This document shows positions 44,743 through 53,860 of a stretch of DNA of 64,000 nucleotides, in pieces; the first letter of the stretch is position 1, and every line of letters starts with the position of its first letter. The stretch is taken from contig CANLNT010000001.1 of NCBI GenBank assembly GCA_947492825.1, positions 434,001 to 498,000 of the forward strand. Reading direction: 5' to 3'. The notes under the pieces are model-generated. The model was given only the letters and a program-made list of their open reading frames with translations, was not told the origin of the DNA and searched no databases. A program made the position numbers and the translations under genes. This DNA comes from an uncultured Paracoccaceae bacterium. Lineage in GTDB: Bacteria > Pseudomonadota > Alphaproteobacteria > Rhodobacterales > Rhodobacteraceae.

Positions 44743-46092
44743 ATGACAAATTATACATTCGCTGATGTCGAGGACTACGTCGAAATCGGGTCTGGCGACT
44801 ATGTCAAAGTCCTGGATGTCTACGGGAAAGATCCGGACCAACCGCTCTTGTTCCAAATGACAGGACAAGATTCGCTGCTCCACAATTACGGAACCCTTTA
44901 TGGGGGCGCACTTGGCGCTGGACTTGAGATTGACGGTGCGGGGCATCGGGTCGTCAATTTTGCTGGCGCATGGATCGGGGGAACCGTTGGGATCGACTAC
45001 TCTGGGTCACACGGCCAAATCGTCAACTACGGCACGATCTTTTTCGGCAGCGAAGGAGTGTTGTTCCACGATGCAATATCGAGCGTTTTTGACAACCGCG
45101 GCAGCATATATCGAAGTGGCGATGGCGTGGCACTAAGCGGAGAAAATGTCGATGTGACCATCCGCAACAGCGGGATCATTGAAAGCTACATAGGAATGTC
45201 GATTGAGGGTCAGACCGAAGGGGTCCGGCTGTCTAACAGCGGGACAATTGACAGCGATCAAACCGGGATCGCGGTTGCTGCAGGCTCAAACGACGTCGAA
45301 ATCTACAACAGCGGACTGGTGACAGGCTTGGTTGGCATCAGATCGCATGCGTCCGGCAGGGTCATCAATGAAGGCTCGATTAGCGCACGCAACGCCATTG
45401 TGAACCTCAATGAAGATACTGAATTTGTTGTGATCAATCACGGGGCAATTTACGGGGACATTTCGATACGGTCTCAAGACTTTGCGGCGACAAATACAGG
45501 GACTATTGGAGGCACCATGTTTCTCTCGCTCGGCAACGATCTTGTACGTAACAGCGGCGACCTTGGGGTTGTTCATCTTTACAGCGGAAATGATCGCTAC
45601 ATTGCAACGGGTATGGGTACTGCAAAAGAGGTCAATGGTGGCAAGGGCAACGACATCCTGAAAAGTGCGGATGCCGCGACGGTCCTAAACGGCGGCAGCG
45701 GGCAGGACAAGATTTACACCGGCGCGGGCGGTGGCACGCTTCACGGCGGTGCCGGGCGCGACTTGTTGTTTGGCGGCGATGGCGCGGATGTGTTCTTGTT
45801 TGACGACGTGGCTGACAGTGCTGCGGCACAGCCTGACGTCATCATCGGGTTTGAACGCGGTGTTGATGTCATCAACCTTGCTGGCGTCGCGGCGATGCCG
45901 CTGGCGTTTGATGGTACGGATGCGTTGCGCGGGGGCGGGCAAGCGTCAGTCAACTATGTCCAGCGCGCGGATGGGCATCTGAATGTCTGGGTCGACGCCA
46001 ACGGCGATGGCAGCCGCGACATGCGGATTGTGGTCAAGGACACGGACGCGCTGGATTGGGACGACTTTGGGTTGGATCCGCTGATCGTCTAG
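44743..46092 (+). CDS. RTX-type calcium-binding repeat protein, second of a tandem pair
   Basis: 449 residues, 11 bases after the previous gene. Same plan: beta-helix repeats (VNYGTIFFGSEGVLF, IRNSGIIESYIG, LSNSGTIDSDQTG), then RTX repeats (GGSGQDKIYTGAGGGTLHGG, GAGRDLLFGGDGADVF), then a secretion-signal end (VIIGFERGVDVINLAG, DTDALDWDDFGLDPLIV). The pair probably arose by duplication, with the N-terminal halves diverged much more than the C-terminal ones. Its stop overlaps the convergent MFS gene by 4 bases. Confidence 0.85.
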   Translation: MTNYTFADVEDYVEIGSGDYVKVLDVYGKDPDQPLLFQMTGQDSLLHNYGTLYGGALGAGLEIDGAGHRVVNFAGAWIGGTVGIDYSGSHGQIVNYGTIFFGSEGVLFHDAISSVFDNRGSIYRSGDGVALSGENVDVTIRNSGIIESYIGMSIEGQTEGVRLSNSGTIDSDQTGIAVAAGSNDVEIYNSGLVTGLVGIRSHASGRVINEGSISARNAIVNLNEDTEFVVINHGAIYGDISIRSQDFAATNTGTIGGTMFLSLGNDLVRNSGDLGVVHLYSGNDRYIATGMGTAKEVNGGKGNDILKSADAATVLNGGSGQDKIYTGAGGGTLHGGAGRDLLFGGDGADVFLFDDVADSAAAQPDVIIGFERGVDVINLAGVAAMPLAFDGTDALRGGGQASVNYVQRADGHLNVWVDANGDGSRDMRIVVKDTDALDWDDFGLDPLIV

Positions 46093-47315
46093 TCCTTCGT
46101 CCGACTTTTCCCCAAGAGTCGACCAATGCCAAAAGATGTGCGCGGCGCATAGACATAGCGGGTGCGGTCCGAAGGGGCGGCGCGGACGCGCATCCGCAGC
46201 AGGCTCCATGCGACCAGCATCAGGTGTGAGACAGCCAGCAGTACAAACAGCGACGCTGGCCCAAAGGCCGCGATTAGCACCGATGCGCCGTAGGGGGCCG
46301 CAATCGCACCCACGGCGTAAAAGAACATCAGCGCGGCGGAAAGTTCGACCCGCTGATCGTCAGTGGCGTGGTCGTGGGCATGGGCCGCACTGACCGAATA
46401 GATCGGGAAGGACGTCAGCCCAAAGACCGCCGCTGACAGCATCACACCTGCTGTCCCGGTTGCGGCCAACGCGATTGTCATGACGCTCGACAGGGCAGAG
46501 GCGACGGACAGGGCAATCAGCACATAGCGCCGGTCATACCGGTCCGCCAACCAGCCGGCGGGCCATTGCGCAAGCGCGCCTCCTGCCACAAAAGCGGCAA
46601 GGAAGTAGCCGATCTGGCTGGCGGCCAACCCGACCTCCTGCCCATAAATCGGCCCAACCATGCGAAAGGATGCGCTGGACAGGGCTGCCACCAGAACGCC
46701 ACCCACCGCGAGCGGCGAGATTGACCATCCCAAACCGGGCCGCAGGCGTGTCGCATCTGGCGTGGCGGGCTGTGCAGCACGGGTCAACGCCAGTGGCAAA
46801 AGCGAGGCGCAGCAGATCACGGTCAGCAGGTTATAGGCGACTGGGGTGTCCAAAACGGCCAGCACACCGATCATGAACTGCGCGATCAGGCTGGCGGTGA
46901 TGTCGACCACGCGGTAGCTGCCCATGGCGCGGCCCCGCGTTTCATTGGTGACCTTGGCCTGCAACCATGCCTCAATCACGGTGTAACAGCCCGCGATGCA
47001 GATGCCCGAAAACACCCGGAAGAGCGCCCACCAATAGGGGCCAGCGACCACAACGTGGGCGGCCAGCCCAATTGCCCCCATTGCGGTACAGATCGCATAG
47101 GCGCGGCTGTGGCCCACAGTGCCCATCAGGCGCGGCACCCACCAGCAGCCGATAAAGAACCCAAAGAAATGTGCAGAGCCCAGAAAGCCAACCTGTGCTG
47201 TGGAAAAACCAAGCGCCAGCCCGGTCAGCGCATCCAGCGGGCCAACCCCGCCGGATGAAAACTGCAACAACCCGGCAGAGAGAAACAGGGCGGCGAATGA
47301 GATGAGCATGCGCAT
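46089..47315 (-). CDS. MFS transporter (YcaD-like)
   Basis: 408 residues with twelve predicted helices. Family hallmarks: GFLGSAHFFGFFIGCWWVPR in the first half, ADRYDRRYVL (loop 8-9, equivalent to the A-motif), and AHAHDHATDDQRVELSAALM. Related proteins are predicted to export amino-acid-like or drug compounds; substrate unknown. Convergent with the RTX gene. Confidence 0.85.
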   Translation of the reverse strand: MRMLISFAALFLSAGLLQFSSGGVGPLDALTGLALGFSTAQVGFLGSAHFFGFFIGCWWVPRLMGTVGHSRAYAICTAMGAIGLAAHVVVAGPYWWALFRVFSGICIAGCYTVIEAWLQAKVTNETRGRAMGSYRVVDITASLIAQFMIGVLAVLDTPVAYNLLTVICCASLLPLALTRAAQPATPDATRLRPGLGWSISPLAVGGVLVAALSSASFRMVGPIYGQEVGLAASQIGYFLAAFVAGGALAQWPAGWLADRYDRRYVLIALSVASALSSVMTIALAATGTAGVMLSAAVFGLTSFPIYSVSAAHAHDHATDDQRVELSAALMFFYAVGAIAAPYGASVLIAAFGPASLFVLLAVSHLMLVAWSLLRMRVRAAPSDRTRYVYAPRTSFGIGRLLGKSRTKD

Positions 47316-47450
47316 AAGTGCTTGATGCGCCTCTGCGGTGGGGGATGCTAGGACTTATTCGACGTCTGTGCGTCGGTTTTGACCCCTCGACCCTTGTCAC
47401 CACCTCGCGGGGCATTAGGGTTTGCCCGACGCAGGAAAGGACCCCGCCCG

Positions 47451-48497
47451 ATGAAAATGATCCCCCTTGGCCGTACCGACATCATGGTCAGTGACTGGTG
47501 CCTTGGCACGATGACCTTTGGCAACCAGACCCCACAGGCGGATGCACACACCCAGATCGACATGGCGCTGGAGGCTGGGATCAATTTTCTGGACACCGCA
47601 GAGATGTATCCAGTGAACCCGGTCAGCGCTGAGACAGCAGGTAATTCCGAGCGGGTGATTGGCGAATGGCTGGCCAAGACCGGCCGGCGGGATGAGGTGG
47701 TGATTGCCACCAAGGTCAGCGGCGACAACCCCGGCTGGGTGCGTGACGGCAAGGGATATGACAGCAAGGTCATCCCAGAAGCGATTGATTTTTCGCTCAA
47801 AAAGCTGAAAACCGATTATATCGACCTTTACCAGATGCACTGGCCGATGCGTGGGTCTTATATGTTCCGGCAGAACTGGACCTATGACCCCAGCGGCCAG
47901 AACCGGCAGCAGACGATGGACCACATGGCCGATGTGTTGGGCGCGCTGGGCGATGCCGTGAAGGCTGGCAAGATCCGGGCCATTGGCATGTCAAACGAAA
48001 GCGCCTGGGGCATGACGCAGTGGTGCCGGATTGCTGAGGAAATGGGCCTGCCGCGGATGGCAAGCGTGCAAAACGAATATTCGCTGCTGTGCCGTCTGTA
48101 CGATACCGACATGGCGGAAATGGCCGTGAACGAGGATATCACGCTGTTGTCCTTTTCGCCGCTGGCCGCCGGTATCCTGACGGGCAAGTATCAGGGCGAT
48201 GTGACCCCGCCTGCCAGCCGCCGCGATGTCGGCGACGGGCGCTTGGGCGGGCGGATGACGCCGCGCACACTGCCCACCACGCAGGTCTATCTGGATGTGG
48301 CCGCCAAGCATGGGCTGGACCCGGTGCATATGGCGATGGCTTGGCAGCGGACGCGGCCATTTCCGATCTCTGCGATCTTCGGGGCCACGACAACCGCGCA
48401 GCTTCAGCATCTGCTGGCGGGCGACGCGGTGGCGCTGTCGGACGACGTGCTGGCCGAAATTGATCTGGCCCATCGCGCAAGCCCGATGCCCTATTAG
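47451..48497 (+). CDS. NADP-dependent aldo/keto reductase (Tas-like)
   Basis: 348 residues from the ATG at 47451, preceded by aggaaagg. The AKR tetrad is visible: FLDTAEMYP (Asp, Tyr), IATKVSGDN (Lys), and YQMHWPMR (His). The long insertions and the NPVSAETAGNSE segment match the Tas/YghZ subgroup. It reduces small aldehydes or ketones with NADPH; the physiological substrate is unknown. 3' end overlaps the GNAT gene by 4 bases. Confidence 0.88.
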   Translation: MKMIPLGRTDIMVSDWCLGTMTFGNQTPQADAHTQIDMALEAGINFLDTAEMYPVNPVSAETAGNSERVIGEWLAKTGRRDEVVIATKVSGDNPGWVRDGKGYDSKVIPEAIDFSLKKLKTDYIDLYQMHWPMRGSYMFRQNWTYDPSGQNRQQTMDHMADVLGALGDAVKAGKIRAIGMSNESAWGMTQWCRIAEEMGLPRMASVQNEYSLLCRLYDTDMAEMAVNEDITLLSFSPLAAGILTGKYQGDVTPPASRRDVGDGRLGGRMTPRTLPTTQVYLDVAAKHGLDPVHMAMAWQRTRPFPISAIFGATTTAQLQHLLAGDAVALSDDVLAEIDLAHRASPMPY

Positions 48498-48973
48498 GGC
48501 GGTGGTGCCGCAACGGGTTCGGCCTCTGACAACAGCCATTTGAACCTTGGGTGGTGCTGGGTAATCTCTTCCCAGCCCATCGCGCGATAGGCCGCCTGCG
48601 CGGCACTGTTGTCGGGGTCGGTGCCGATGGTCATGCGAAAGCACCCCTGCCGGGTCGCCACGGCGCGCGCAGCTTCAACCAGCGCGCGGCCCACACCGCG
48701 ATTGCGGTGGGTTTCCACCACATAGAGGTGCTGGATATCCAGCGTGCGTTCTGCTGAATGCAACCGGATATGCGGCAAAAGGCCCGCGTATCCGACAACC
48801 TGATGGGCGTCATGGGCCAGAAGCGCCGTGGCAGGCGCGCCGGGGTCAAAGAAGAAGCTTTGCAGCTCTTCCAGTGTGACGGTCGCGGTGTCGCCGTGAA
48901 ATGCTGACAGTGCGCGTACGAGGCGCAAAATCTCGGGCAGATCAGCCAGTCGGGCAGGGGTAATGTTGGTCAT
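48494..48973 (-). CDS. GNAT-family N-acetyltransferase
   Basis: 159 residues from the ATG at 48973 (MTNITPARLADLPEILRLVR). The acetyl-CoA loop motif A is LYVVETHRNRGVGRALVEAA (Q/RxxGxG/A pattern). No substrate information. Upstream on the same strand a terminator and a 16-codon ORF suggest that its transcription may be attenuated. Confidence 0.85.
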   Translation of the reverse strand: MTNITPARLADLPEILRLVRALSAFHGDTATVTLEELQSFFFDPGAPATALLAHDAHQVVGYAGLLPHIRLHSAERTLDIQHLYVVETHRNRGVGRALVEAARAVATRQGCFRMTIGTDPDNSAAQAAYRAMGWEEITQHHPRFKWLLSEAEPVAAPPP

Positions 48974-49010
48974 CTCTTGGTCCTTGTATCGGGTCACAGG
49001 ACCGCCCAAC

Positions 49011-49033
49011 AAAAAGCCGCCCTGCGGCGGCTT
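49011..49033 (-). terminator. Intrinsic terminator upstream of the GNAT gene
   Basis: On the minus strand, AAGCCGCC (49033-49026), loop GCAG, GGCGGCTT (49021-49014), then TTT and further T and G. The terminator is oriented toward the GNAT gene, 38 bases before its start, and follows the small ORF at 49066-49116. Confidence 0.8.
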
Positions 49034-49065
49034 GGGTCAATCACATATCAAAGCAAACCCGCCGC

Positions 49066-49116
49066 CTAATGTGGCGCGGTAAAATAAGGGGCTGCGATGC
49101 GGATGCGATCTGTCAT
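49066..49116 (-). CDS. Candidate 16-aa leader peptide
   Basis: ATG at 49116, TAG at 49066-49068, sequence MTDRIRIAAPYFTAPH, with aagg six bases upstream. It lies in front of the terminator at 49011-49033 and a second GC-rich sequence (ggcggcggg) that could pair with part of that terminator. A TTGACA hexamer lies at 49152-49147. The layout is that of a leader-peptide attenuator or of a small RNA with its own terminator. No amino acid is strongly enriched, which speaks against classical amino-acid sensing. Confidence 0.35.
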   Translation of the reverse strand: MTDRIRIAAPYFTAPH

Positions 49117-49210
49117 GGCGACCTTGTGACCGATTGGGTGGCGCTGTGTCAACATGGCTTGTCAGATGGGCGGGAATCGCGGACGGTCGCCTAAACAGGG
49201 GAGGGTCCAG

Positions 49211-50119
49211 ATGCCACTCAACATGAACAGAGAGGTCTTTGTGACCTGCGCGGTCACCGGGTCAGGCAGCACGCAAGACCGCAGCCCGCATGTGCCGCGC
49301 AGCCCGCAACAGATTGCCGAAAGTGCGATTGATGCCGCCAAGGCTGGTGCGGCGGTGGTGCATTGCCACGTACGCGACCCCGAGAGCGGTGCGCCATCGC
49401 GTCGGTTAGAGCTTTACCGTGAAGTCACCGACCGCATTCGCGCCGCCGAAGTGGATGTGGTGCTGAACCTCACCGCGGGCATGGGCGGTGATATCGTGTT
49501 TGGTGGCACCGAAGCGCCGCTGCCCACGGTTGCAGGCACCGATATGGTGGGGGCCACAGAACGGGTGGCCCATGTGGCCGAATGTCGGCCAGAGATTTGC
49601 ACGCTGGATTGCGGGACCATGAACTTTGCCGAGGCCGATTACGTGATGACCAACACGCCCGGCATGCTGACCGCGATGGGGCGAATGATGACCGAATTGG
49701 GTGTGAAGCCCGAGATCGAGGCGTTTGACACCGGGCATCTGTGGTATGCCAAGCAGTTGGTCAAGGACGGTGTGCTGGAACCCGGCGCGCTGGTGCAACT
49801 GTGCATGGGGGTGCCCTGGGGCGCGCCGGATGATCTGAACACGTTTATGGCGATGGTCAATAATGTGCCCGACGACTGGACGTTCAGCGCCTTTGGGCTG
49901 GGCCGCAGCCAGATGCCCTATGTCGCGGCAAGCGTCTTGGCAGGGGGCAATGTGCGCGTGGGGCTAGAGGATAACCTGATGCTGGATCGCGGCGTGCTGG
50001 CCACGAATGCGCAACTGGTCGAACGCGCGGTGGGGATCATTGAAAACCTTGGTGCGCGGGTCATCGGCCCCCAAGAGGTGCGCGAAAAGCTGGGTCTGAC
50101 CAAGCAGGCCCCGGTGTGA
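49211..50119 (+). CDS. Beta-keto acid cleavage enzyme (3-dehydrocarnitine type)
   Basis: 302 residues from the ATG at 49211, ggggaggg upstream. BKACE (DUF849) hallmarks: VFVTCAVTGSGSTQDRSPHV, AAVVHCHVRDPESGAPSRRL (zinc His pair HCH), DVVLNLTAG, and EIEAFDTGHLW, with LCMGVPWG in the C-terminal half. Its operon partners are carnitine dehydrogenase and a fused thioesterase, so the substrate is very likely 3-dehydrocarnitine, cleaved with acetyl-CoA to betainyl-CoA and acetoacetate, as CdhC does in pseudomonads. First gene of a five-gene unit with overlapping ends. Confidence 0.9.
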   Translation: MPLNMNREVFVTCAVTGSGSTQDRSPHVPRSPQQIAESAIDAAKAGAAVVHCHVRDPESGAPSRRLELYREVTDRIRAAEVDVVLNLTAGMGGDIVFGGTEAPLPTVAGTDMVGATERVAHVAECRPEICTLDCGTMNFAEADYVMTNTPGMLTAMGRMMTELGVKPEIEAFDTGHLWYAKQLVKDGVLEPGALVQLCMGVPWGAPDDLNTFMAMVNNVPDDWTFSAFGLGRSQMPYVAASVLAGGNVRVGLEDNLMLDRGVLATNAQLVERAVGIIENLGARVIGPQEVREKLGLTKQAPV

Positions 50120-50658
50120 AGCGGCTTTTTGCACTGATGATGCTGGCCGCCTGCGGGGCCGCGCCCGATGAAGACGTGGGCGGATTGTTCGAGGTTTATC
50201 GCGACACCGATGTGCCGATTGCCAGCAAGGCGTTGTTTGAGCCCGCAAAATACCTTGGCACCTGGTACGAAGTCGCGCGCTATCCGGTGCCGTTCGAGGC
50301 GGGGTGCCGTGGCGTGACCGCGGAATATGGCGCCTTGCCGGATGGGCGGATTTCGGTGCGCAACACCTGTCGCGGCGCGGATGGCGCGGTGCGGTCGGTC
50401 ATCGAAGGCACGGCGACCATTGTCGGGCCGGGGCGGTTAGAGGTGTCGTTCCCCTCTGTCCCGTTTGGTGCTGCGGATTACTGGGTGCTGTGGACGGATG
50501 AAACCTATCGCACCGCCGTTGTGGGCGCGCCCAACGGGCGGTCTGGCTGGATCCTGAACCGCGATCCGGTGATCCCTGCGGACAGGTTGAAGGCCGCCCG
50601 CGAAGTGCTTGATTTCAATGGCTATGATCTGTCGCGACTGATGGAGGTGCAGGGATGA
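50116..50658 (+). CDS. Lipocalin-family lipoprotein
   Basis: 180 residues, GTG start overlapping the BKACE stop. Lipoprotein signal MKRLFALMMLAACGAAPDED with lipobox LAAC (Cys13). The lipocalin motif GTWYEVARYPVPFE and the following GCRGVTAEYG, plus WVLWTDETYRTAVVGAPNGR, match the Blc/bacterial lipocalin family. The mature protein would sit on a membrane in the periplasm. Its location inside a carnitine operon suggests a role in handling a lipidic (acyl) substrate or the membrane effects of its use; function is unproven. Confidence 0.85.
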   Translation: MKRLFALMMLAACGAAPDEDVGGLFEVYRDTDVPIASKALFEPAKYLGTWYEVARYPVPFEAGCRGVTAEYGALPDGRISVRNTCRGADGAVRSVIEGTATIVGPGRLEVSFPSVPFGAADYWVLWTDETYRTAVVGAPNGRSGWILNRDPVIPADRLKAAREVLDFNGYDLSRLMEVQG

Positions 50659-52112
50659 TTGCAGCAATCATTGGCGGTGGCGTGATTGGCGGCGGCTGGG
50701 CCGCGCGGTTCCTGTTGATGGGGTGGGATGTACGGGTCTTTGACCCCGACCCAGAAGCGCAGCGCAAGATCCGCGAAGTGCTGGACAATGCGCGCCGGTC
50801 GCTGCCGGGCCTGTCGGATGTGGACCTGCCTGCCGAAGGGGCACTGACCTTTCATGACACGATGTCGGATGCGGTTGCAGGCGCTGCGTGGATACAGGAA
50901 AGCGTTCCGGAACGGATCGAGCTGAAACACAAGGTGTATCAGGCACTTCAGACCGCGTGTGATCCGGGTGCTGTGATCGGGTCGTCAACCTCTGGCTTTA
51001 AACCCAGCGAGCTGCAGGACTGCGCCACGCGGCCCGAACAGATCGTCGTGACCCATCCGTTTAACCCCGTCTATCTGTTGCCGTTGGTGGAACTCGTGGC
51101 GACGGATCGCAATTCGCCCGCCCTCGTGGACAAGGCCGCCGAAATCCTGACCGGGATCGGGATGCATCCGCTGCGGGTGCGCAAGGAGATTGACGCCCAT
51201 ATCGCGGACAGGTTCCTGGAGGCCGTCTGGCGCGAGGCGCTGTGGCTGATCAAGGACGGCATCGCCACCACCGAAGAGATCGACGATGCGATCCGCTATG
51301 GCTTTGGCCTGCGCTGGGCACAGATGGGCCTGTTCGAGACGTACCGCGTGGCGGGGGGCGAAGCAGGGATGCGGCATTTCATGGCGCAGTTTGGCCCGGC
51401 GTTGCAGTGGCCGTGGACCAAGCTGATGGATGTGCCAGAGCTGACAGATGATCTGATCGACAAGATTGCGGATCAGTCGGATGCGCAATCGGGGATGCAT
51501 TCGATCCGCGAACTTGAACGGGTGCGCGACAACAATCTGGTGACCATCCTGCGCGGGCTGAAAGCGCAGGACTGGGGGGCGGGCAAGTTGCTGAATGCGC
51601 AGGATGCGCAAGTGAACAACCTGCCAGAGGTGCTTGATAATATTGCAGATTTGAGGGCCTCTGTTGTGACGGTAGCGCGTGCCGTCCCGCTGGATTGGAC
51701 GGACTACAACGGGCATATGAACGAGGCGCGGTATTTGCAGGCCTTTGGCGATGCCACCGATAAGCTGATGGCGCTGGTGGGGTGTGATGCGGATTATATC
51801 GCCAGCGGTGGCAGCTATTTCACCGCCGAGACACATATCCGCCATCTGGACGAGGTGCATGCCGGCACCCGGATCAGGATTGAGACGCAGGTGATTGCCG
51901 GTGCGGGCAAAAAGCTGCACCTGTTTCATAAGATGTATGATGGCGCGCGGTTGCTCGCGACGGGTGAACATATGCTGATCCACGTCAGCCTAGAGACGCG
52001 GCGCGCCAGCGAGCCTGATGCGCGTGTGGCAGTGCCATTGGCGCGGATTGCGGCGGCACATGCTGATTTGCCGCTGCCGGATGGGGCGGGTGCGGCGATT
52101 GGCACACGATGA
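50655..52112 (+). CDS. lcdH: L-carnitine dehydrogenase fused to a betainyl-CoA thioesterase
   Basis: 485 residues, ATGA overlap with the lipocalin gene. The N-terminal 3-hydroxyacyl-CoA-dehydrogenase-like part has the NAD loop IIGGGVIGGGWAARFL (residues 4-19), the GSSTSGFKPSEL and HPFNPVYLLPLVEL motifs. It oxidises L-carnitine to 3-dehydrocarnitine. The C-terminal part from about residue 335 is a hotdog 4HBT-type thioesterase (VPLDWTDYNGHMNEARYLQA). This fits hydrolysis of betainyl-CoA from the BKACE step to glycine betaine plus CoA. Fusion of the two is known in some alphaproteobacteria. Confidence 0.92.
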   Translation: MIAAIIGGGVIGGGWAARFLLMGWDVRVFDPDPEAQRKIREVLDNARRSLPGLSDVDLPAEGALTFHDTMSDAVAGAAWIQESVPERIELKHKVYQALQTACDPGAVIGSSTSGFKPSELQDCATRPEQIVVTHPFNPVYLLPLVELVATDRNSPALVDKAAEILTGIGMHPLRVRKEIDAHIADRFLEAVWREALWLIKDGIATTEEIDDAIRYGFGLRWAQMGLFETYRVAGGEAGMRHFMAQFGPALQWPWTKLMDVPELTDDLIDKIADQSDAQSGMHSIRELERVRDNNLVTILRGLKAQDWGAGKLLNAQDAQVNNLPEVLDNIADLRASVVTVARAVPLDWTDYNGHMNEARYLQAFGDATDKLMALVGCDADYIASGGSYFTAETHIRHLDEVHAGTRIRIETQVIAGAGKKLHLFHKMYDGARLLATGEHMLIHVSLETRRASEPDARVAVPLARIAAAHADLPLPDGAGAAIGTR

Positions 52113-52867
52113 GCCGTGTGCTGATCACCGCCGGGGCTGCGGGCATCGGATTTGCCATGGCAGAGGGGTTTGCCGCCGCAGGGCATGACGTCTGGGTGAC
52201 GGATGTTGATCTGGGGGCGCTGGATACTTGCCCCGGTGCCTGGAACCGCACTCATGCGGACGCCTGCGATGAAGGCAAGATGCGGGATTTATTCCGCCAA
52301 ATCAAAACGCAATGGGGTGGTCTTGATGTGCTTTGCGCCAATGCTGGCATCGCGGGGCCGACAGCGGCGATTGAGGATGTGGCCCTGTCGGATTGGCAGC
52401 GCTGCGTGTCGGTGAACCTGGAAGGTGCGTTTCTGGCGACGAAGCACGCAGCCCCGGTGATGAAGGCACATGGCGCGGGCGCGATCATCTATACTGCGTC
52501 GACTGCAGGCATTTATGGCTACCCCAACCGCGCGCCCTATGCGGCGGCAAAGTGGGGGATCATCGGGCTGATGAAAACCGCAGCGATGGAACTGGGCCCG
52601 CATGGGATTCGCGCCAATGCGATCTGCCCCGGTGCGGTGGAAGGGCCGCGGATGGAAGGTGTGCTAACGCGCGAGGCGGCAGCCAAGGGCATGACTCGTG
52701 ATCAGGTCTATGAAGGCTATGCAGCGGGCACCTCGATGCGGACATTTGTCAGTGCTGCAGATATCGCGGATATGGCGGTCTTTTTGGCCTCTGACGCGGC
52801 GCGACGGGTCAGCGGGCAGGTGATTGCGGTTGACGGCAACACGGAAAACCCTGATCCCAAGCCCTGA
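52109..52867 (+). CDS. SDR-family oxidoreductase
   Basis: 252 residues, ATGA overlap with lcdH. Seen: ITAGAAGIGFAMAEGF (NAD-binding glycine loop), LCANAGIAG, Ser in IYTASTAGI, and the catalytic YAAAK, followed by NAICPGAVEGPRMEGVL. A classical SDR acting on a hydroxyacid or ketone. In this operon it may reduce acetoacetate-derived product or act on a different carnitine stereoisomer; both are inference. Confidence 0.88.
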   Translation: MSRVLITAGAAGIGFAMAEGFAAAGHDVWVTDVDLGALDTCPGAWNRTHADACDEGKMRDLFRQIKTQWGGLDVLCANAGIAGPTAAIEDVALSDWQRCVSVNLEGAFLATKHAAPVMKAHGAGAIIYTASTAGIYGYPNRAPYAAAKWGIIGLMKTAAMELGPHGIRANAICPGAVEGPRMEGVLTREAAAKGMTRDQVYEGYAAGTSMRTFVSAADIADMAVFLASDAARRVSGQVIAVDGNTENPDPKP

Positions 52868-53769
52868 TGGAACCCTGGATATTTGTCACGCTTGGCGCGG
52901 CCACGGCACAGATGCTGCGGTTTATGCTGCAAAAGATGCTCCGCACGGCGACGCTGTCGACGGCGGGGTCGACGTTTGCGCGGTTCATCTATTCCTCACC
53001 CCTGGTGCTGGTGATTGCGGTGACCTATGCGCAGATGACCGGGCAGGCCCGCCCCAGCTTTGACGCCGGGTTCTGGGGCTTTGCAATTGTGGGCGGCATC
53101 AGCCAGATCGTGGCGACCATGTGTGTGGTGGCAATTTTCACGCAACGCAATTTTGCAGTGGGCATCACGTTCAAAAAGACCGAAGTGCTGTTGGCCGCAG
53201 CTATGGGGCTGATCGTGTTGGGTGAAGGTGTCACGATGTGGGCGCTGGTGGCGATCCTGATTGGGCTGGGGGGTGTCCTGCTGCTGAGCGATCCGCCCGA
53301 TGCAACAGGCGCATGGCACACACGTATTTTCAACAAGGCGGCAGGGCTGGGGCTGTTGTCTGGTGCGCTTTTTGCGGTTTCGGGCGTGGCCTATCGCGGG
53401 GCATCAACGGGGTTAGAGACGGGCGATACGTTTTTGCGCGCGATTGTGACGCTGGCCTGCGTCACCGCATTTCAGACCGCGATCATGGCGGTCTGGCTGG
53501 TCTGGCGCGAAAAGGGCGAGATTGGGCGCGTGCTGGCGGCGTGGCGGGTCGCCGGATTGGTGGGAATCACGTCGATGCTGGGGTCAATTGGCTGGTTCGT
53601 GGCCTTCACGATGCAGACCGTGGCATTGGTCAAGGCGGTTGGACAGGTGGAATTGTTGTTGTCTCTGCTGGCGGGGTGGCTGGTGTTCGGCGAGGTGATC
53701 AGCCGCCGGGAATGGCAGGGGTTGGCGCTGATCTTGTGTTCGATCCTGCTGTTGGTGCTGGTGGTCTGA
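52867..53769 (+). CDS. EamA/DMT-family transporter
   Basis: 300 residues; the ATG shares one base with the SDR stop codon. Ten hydrophobic helices in two five-helix halves, with typical loops (FKKTEVLLAAAMGLIVLGEG, and FTMQTVALVKAVGQVELLLS in the second EamA half). Probably a metabolite exporter or importer of a small polar compound. Last gene of the carnitine unit, so uptake of carnitine or release of a by-product is plausible but not shown. Confidence 0.85.
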   Translation: MEPWIFVTLGAATAQMLRFMLQKMLRTATLSTAGSTFARFIYSSPLVLVIAVTYAQMTGQARPSFDAGFWGFAIVGGISQIVATMCVVAIFTQRNFAVGITFKKTEVLLAAAMGLIVLGEGVTMWALVAILIGLGGVLLLSDPPDATGAWHTRIFNKAAGLGLLSGALFAVSGVAYRGASTGLETGDTFLRAIVTLACVTAFQTAIMAVWLVWREKGEIGRVLAAWRVAGLVGITSMLGSIGWFVAFTMQTVALVKAVGQVELLLSLLAGWLVFGEVISRREWQGLALILCSILLLVLVV

Positions 53770-53860
53770 GGTTTCAACAAAAGGAGCGGCTGCGCCGCAC
53801 ATCATTGATTTGTGCGCGGCCGCACGCGCCTTGCAGGGGCCAGCCCCCGCAAACACCCCC

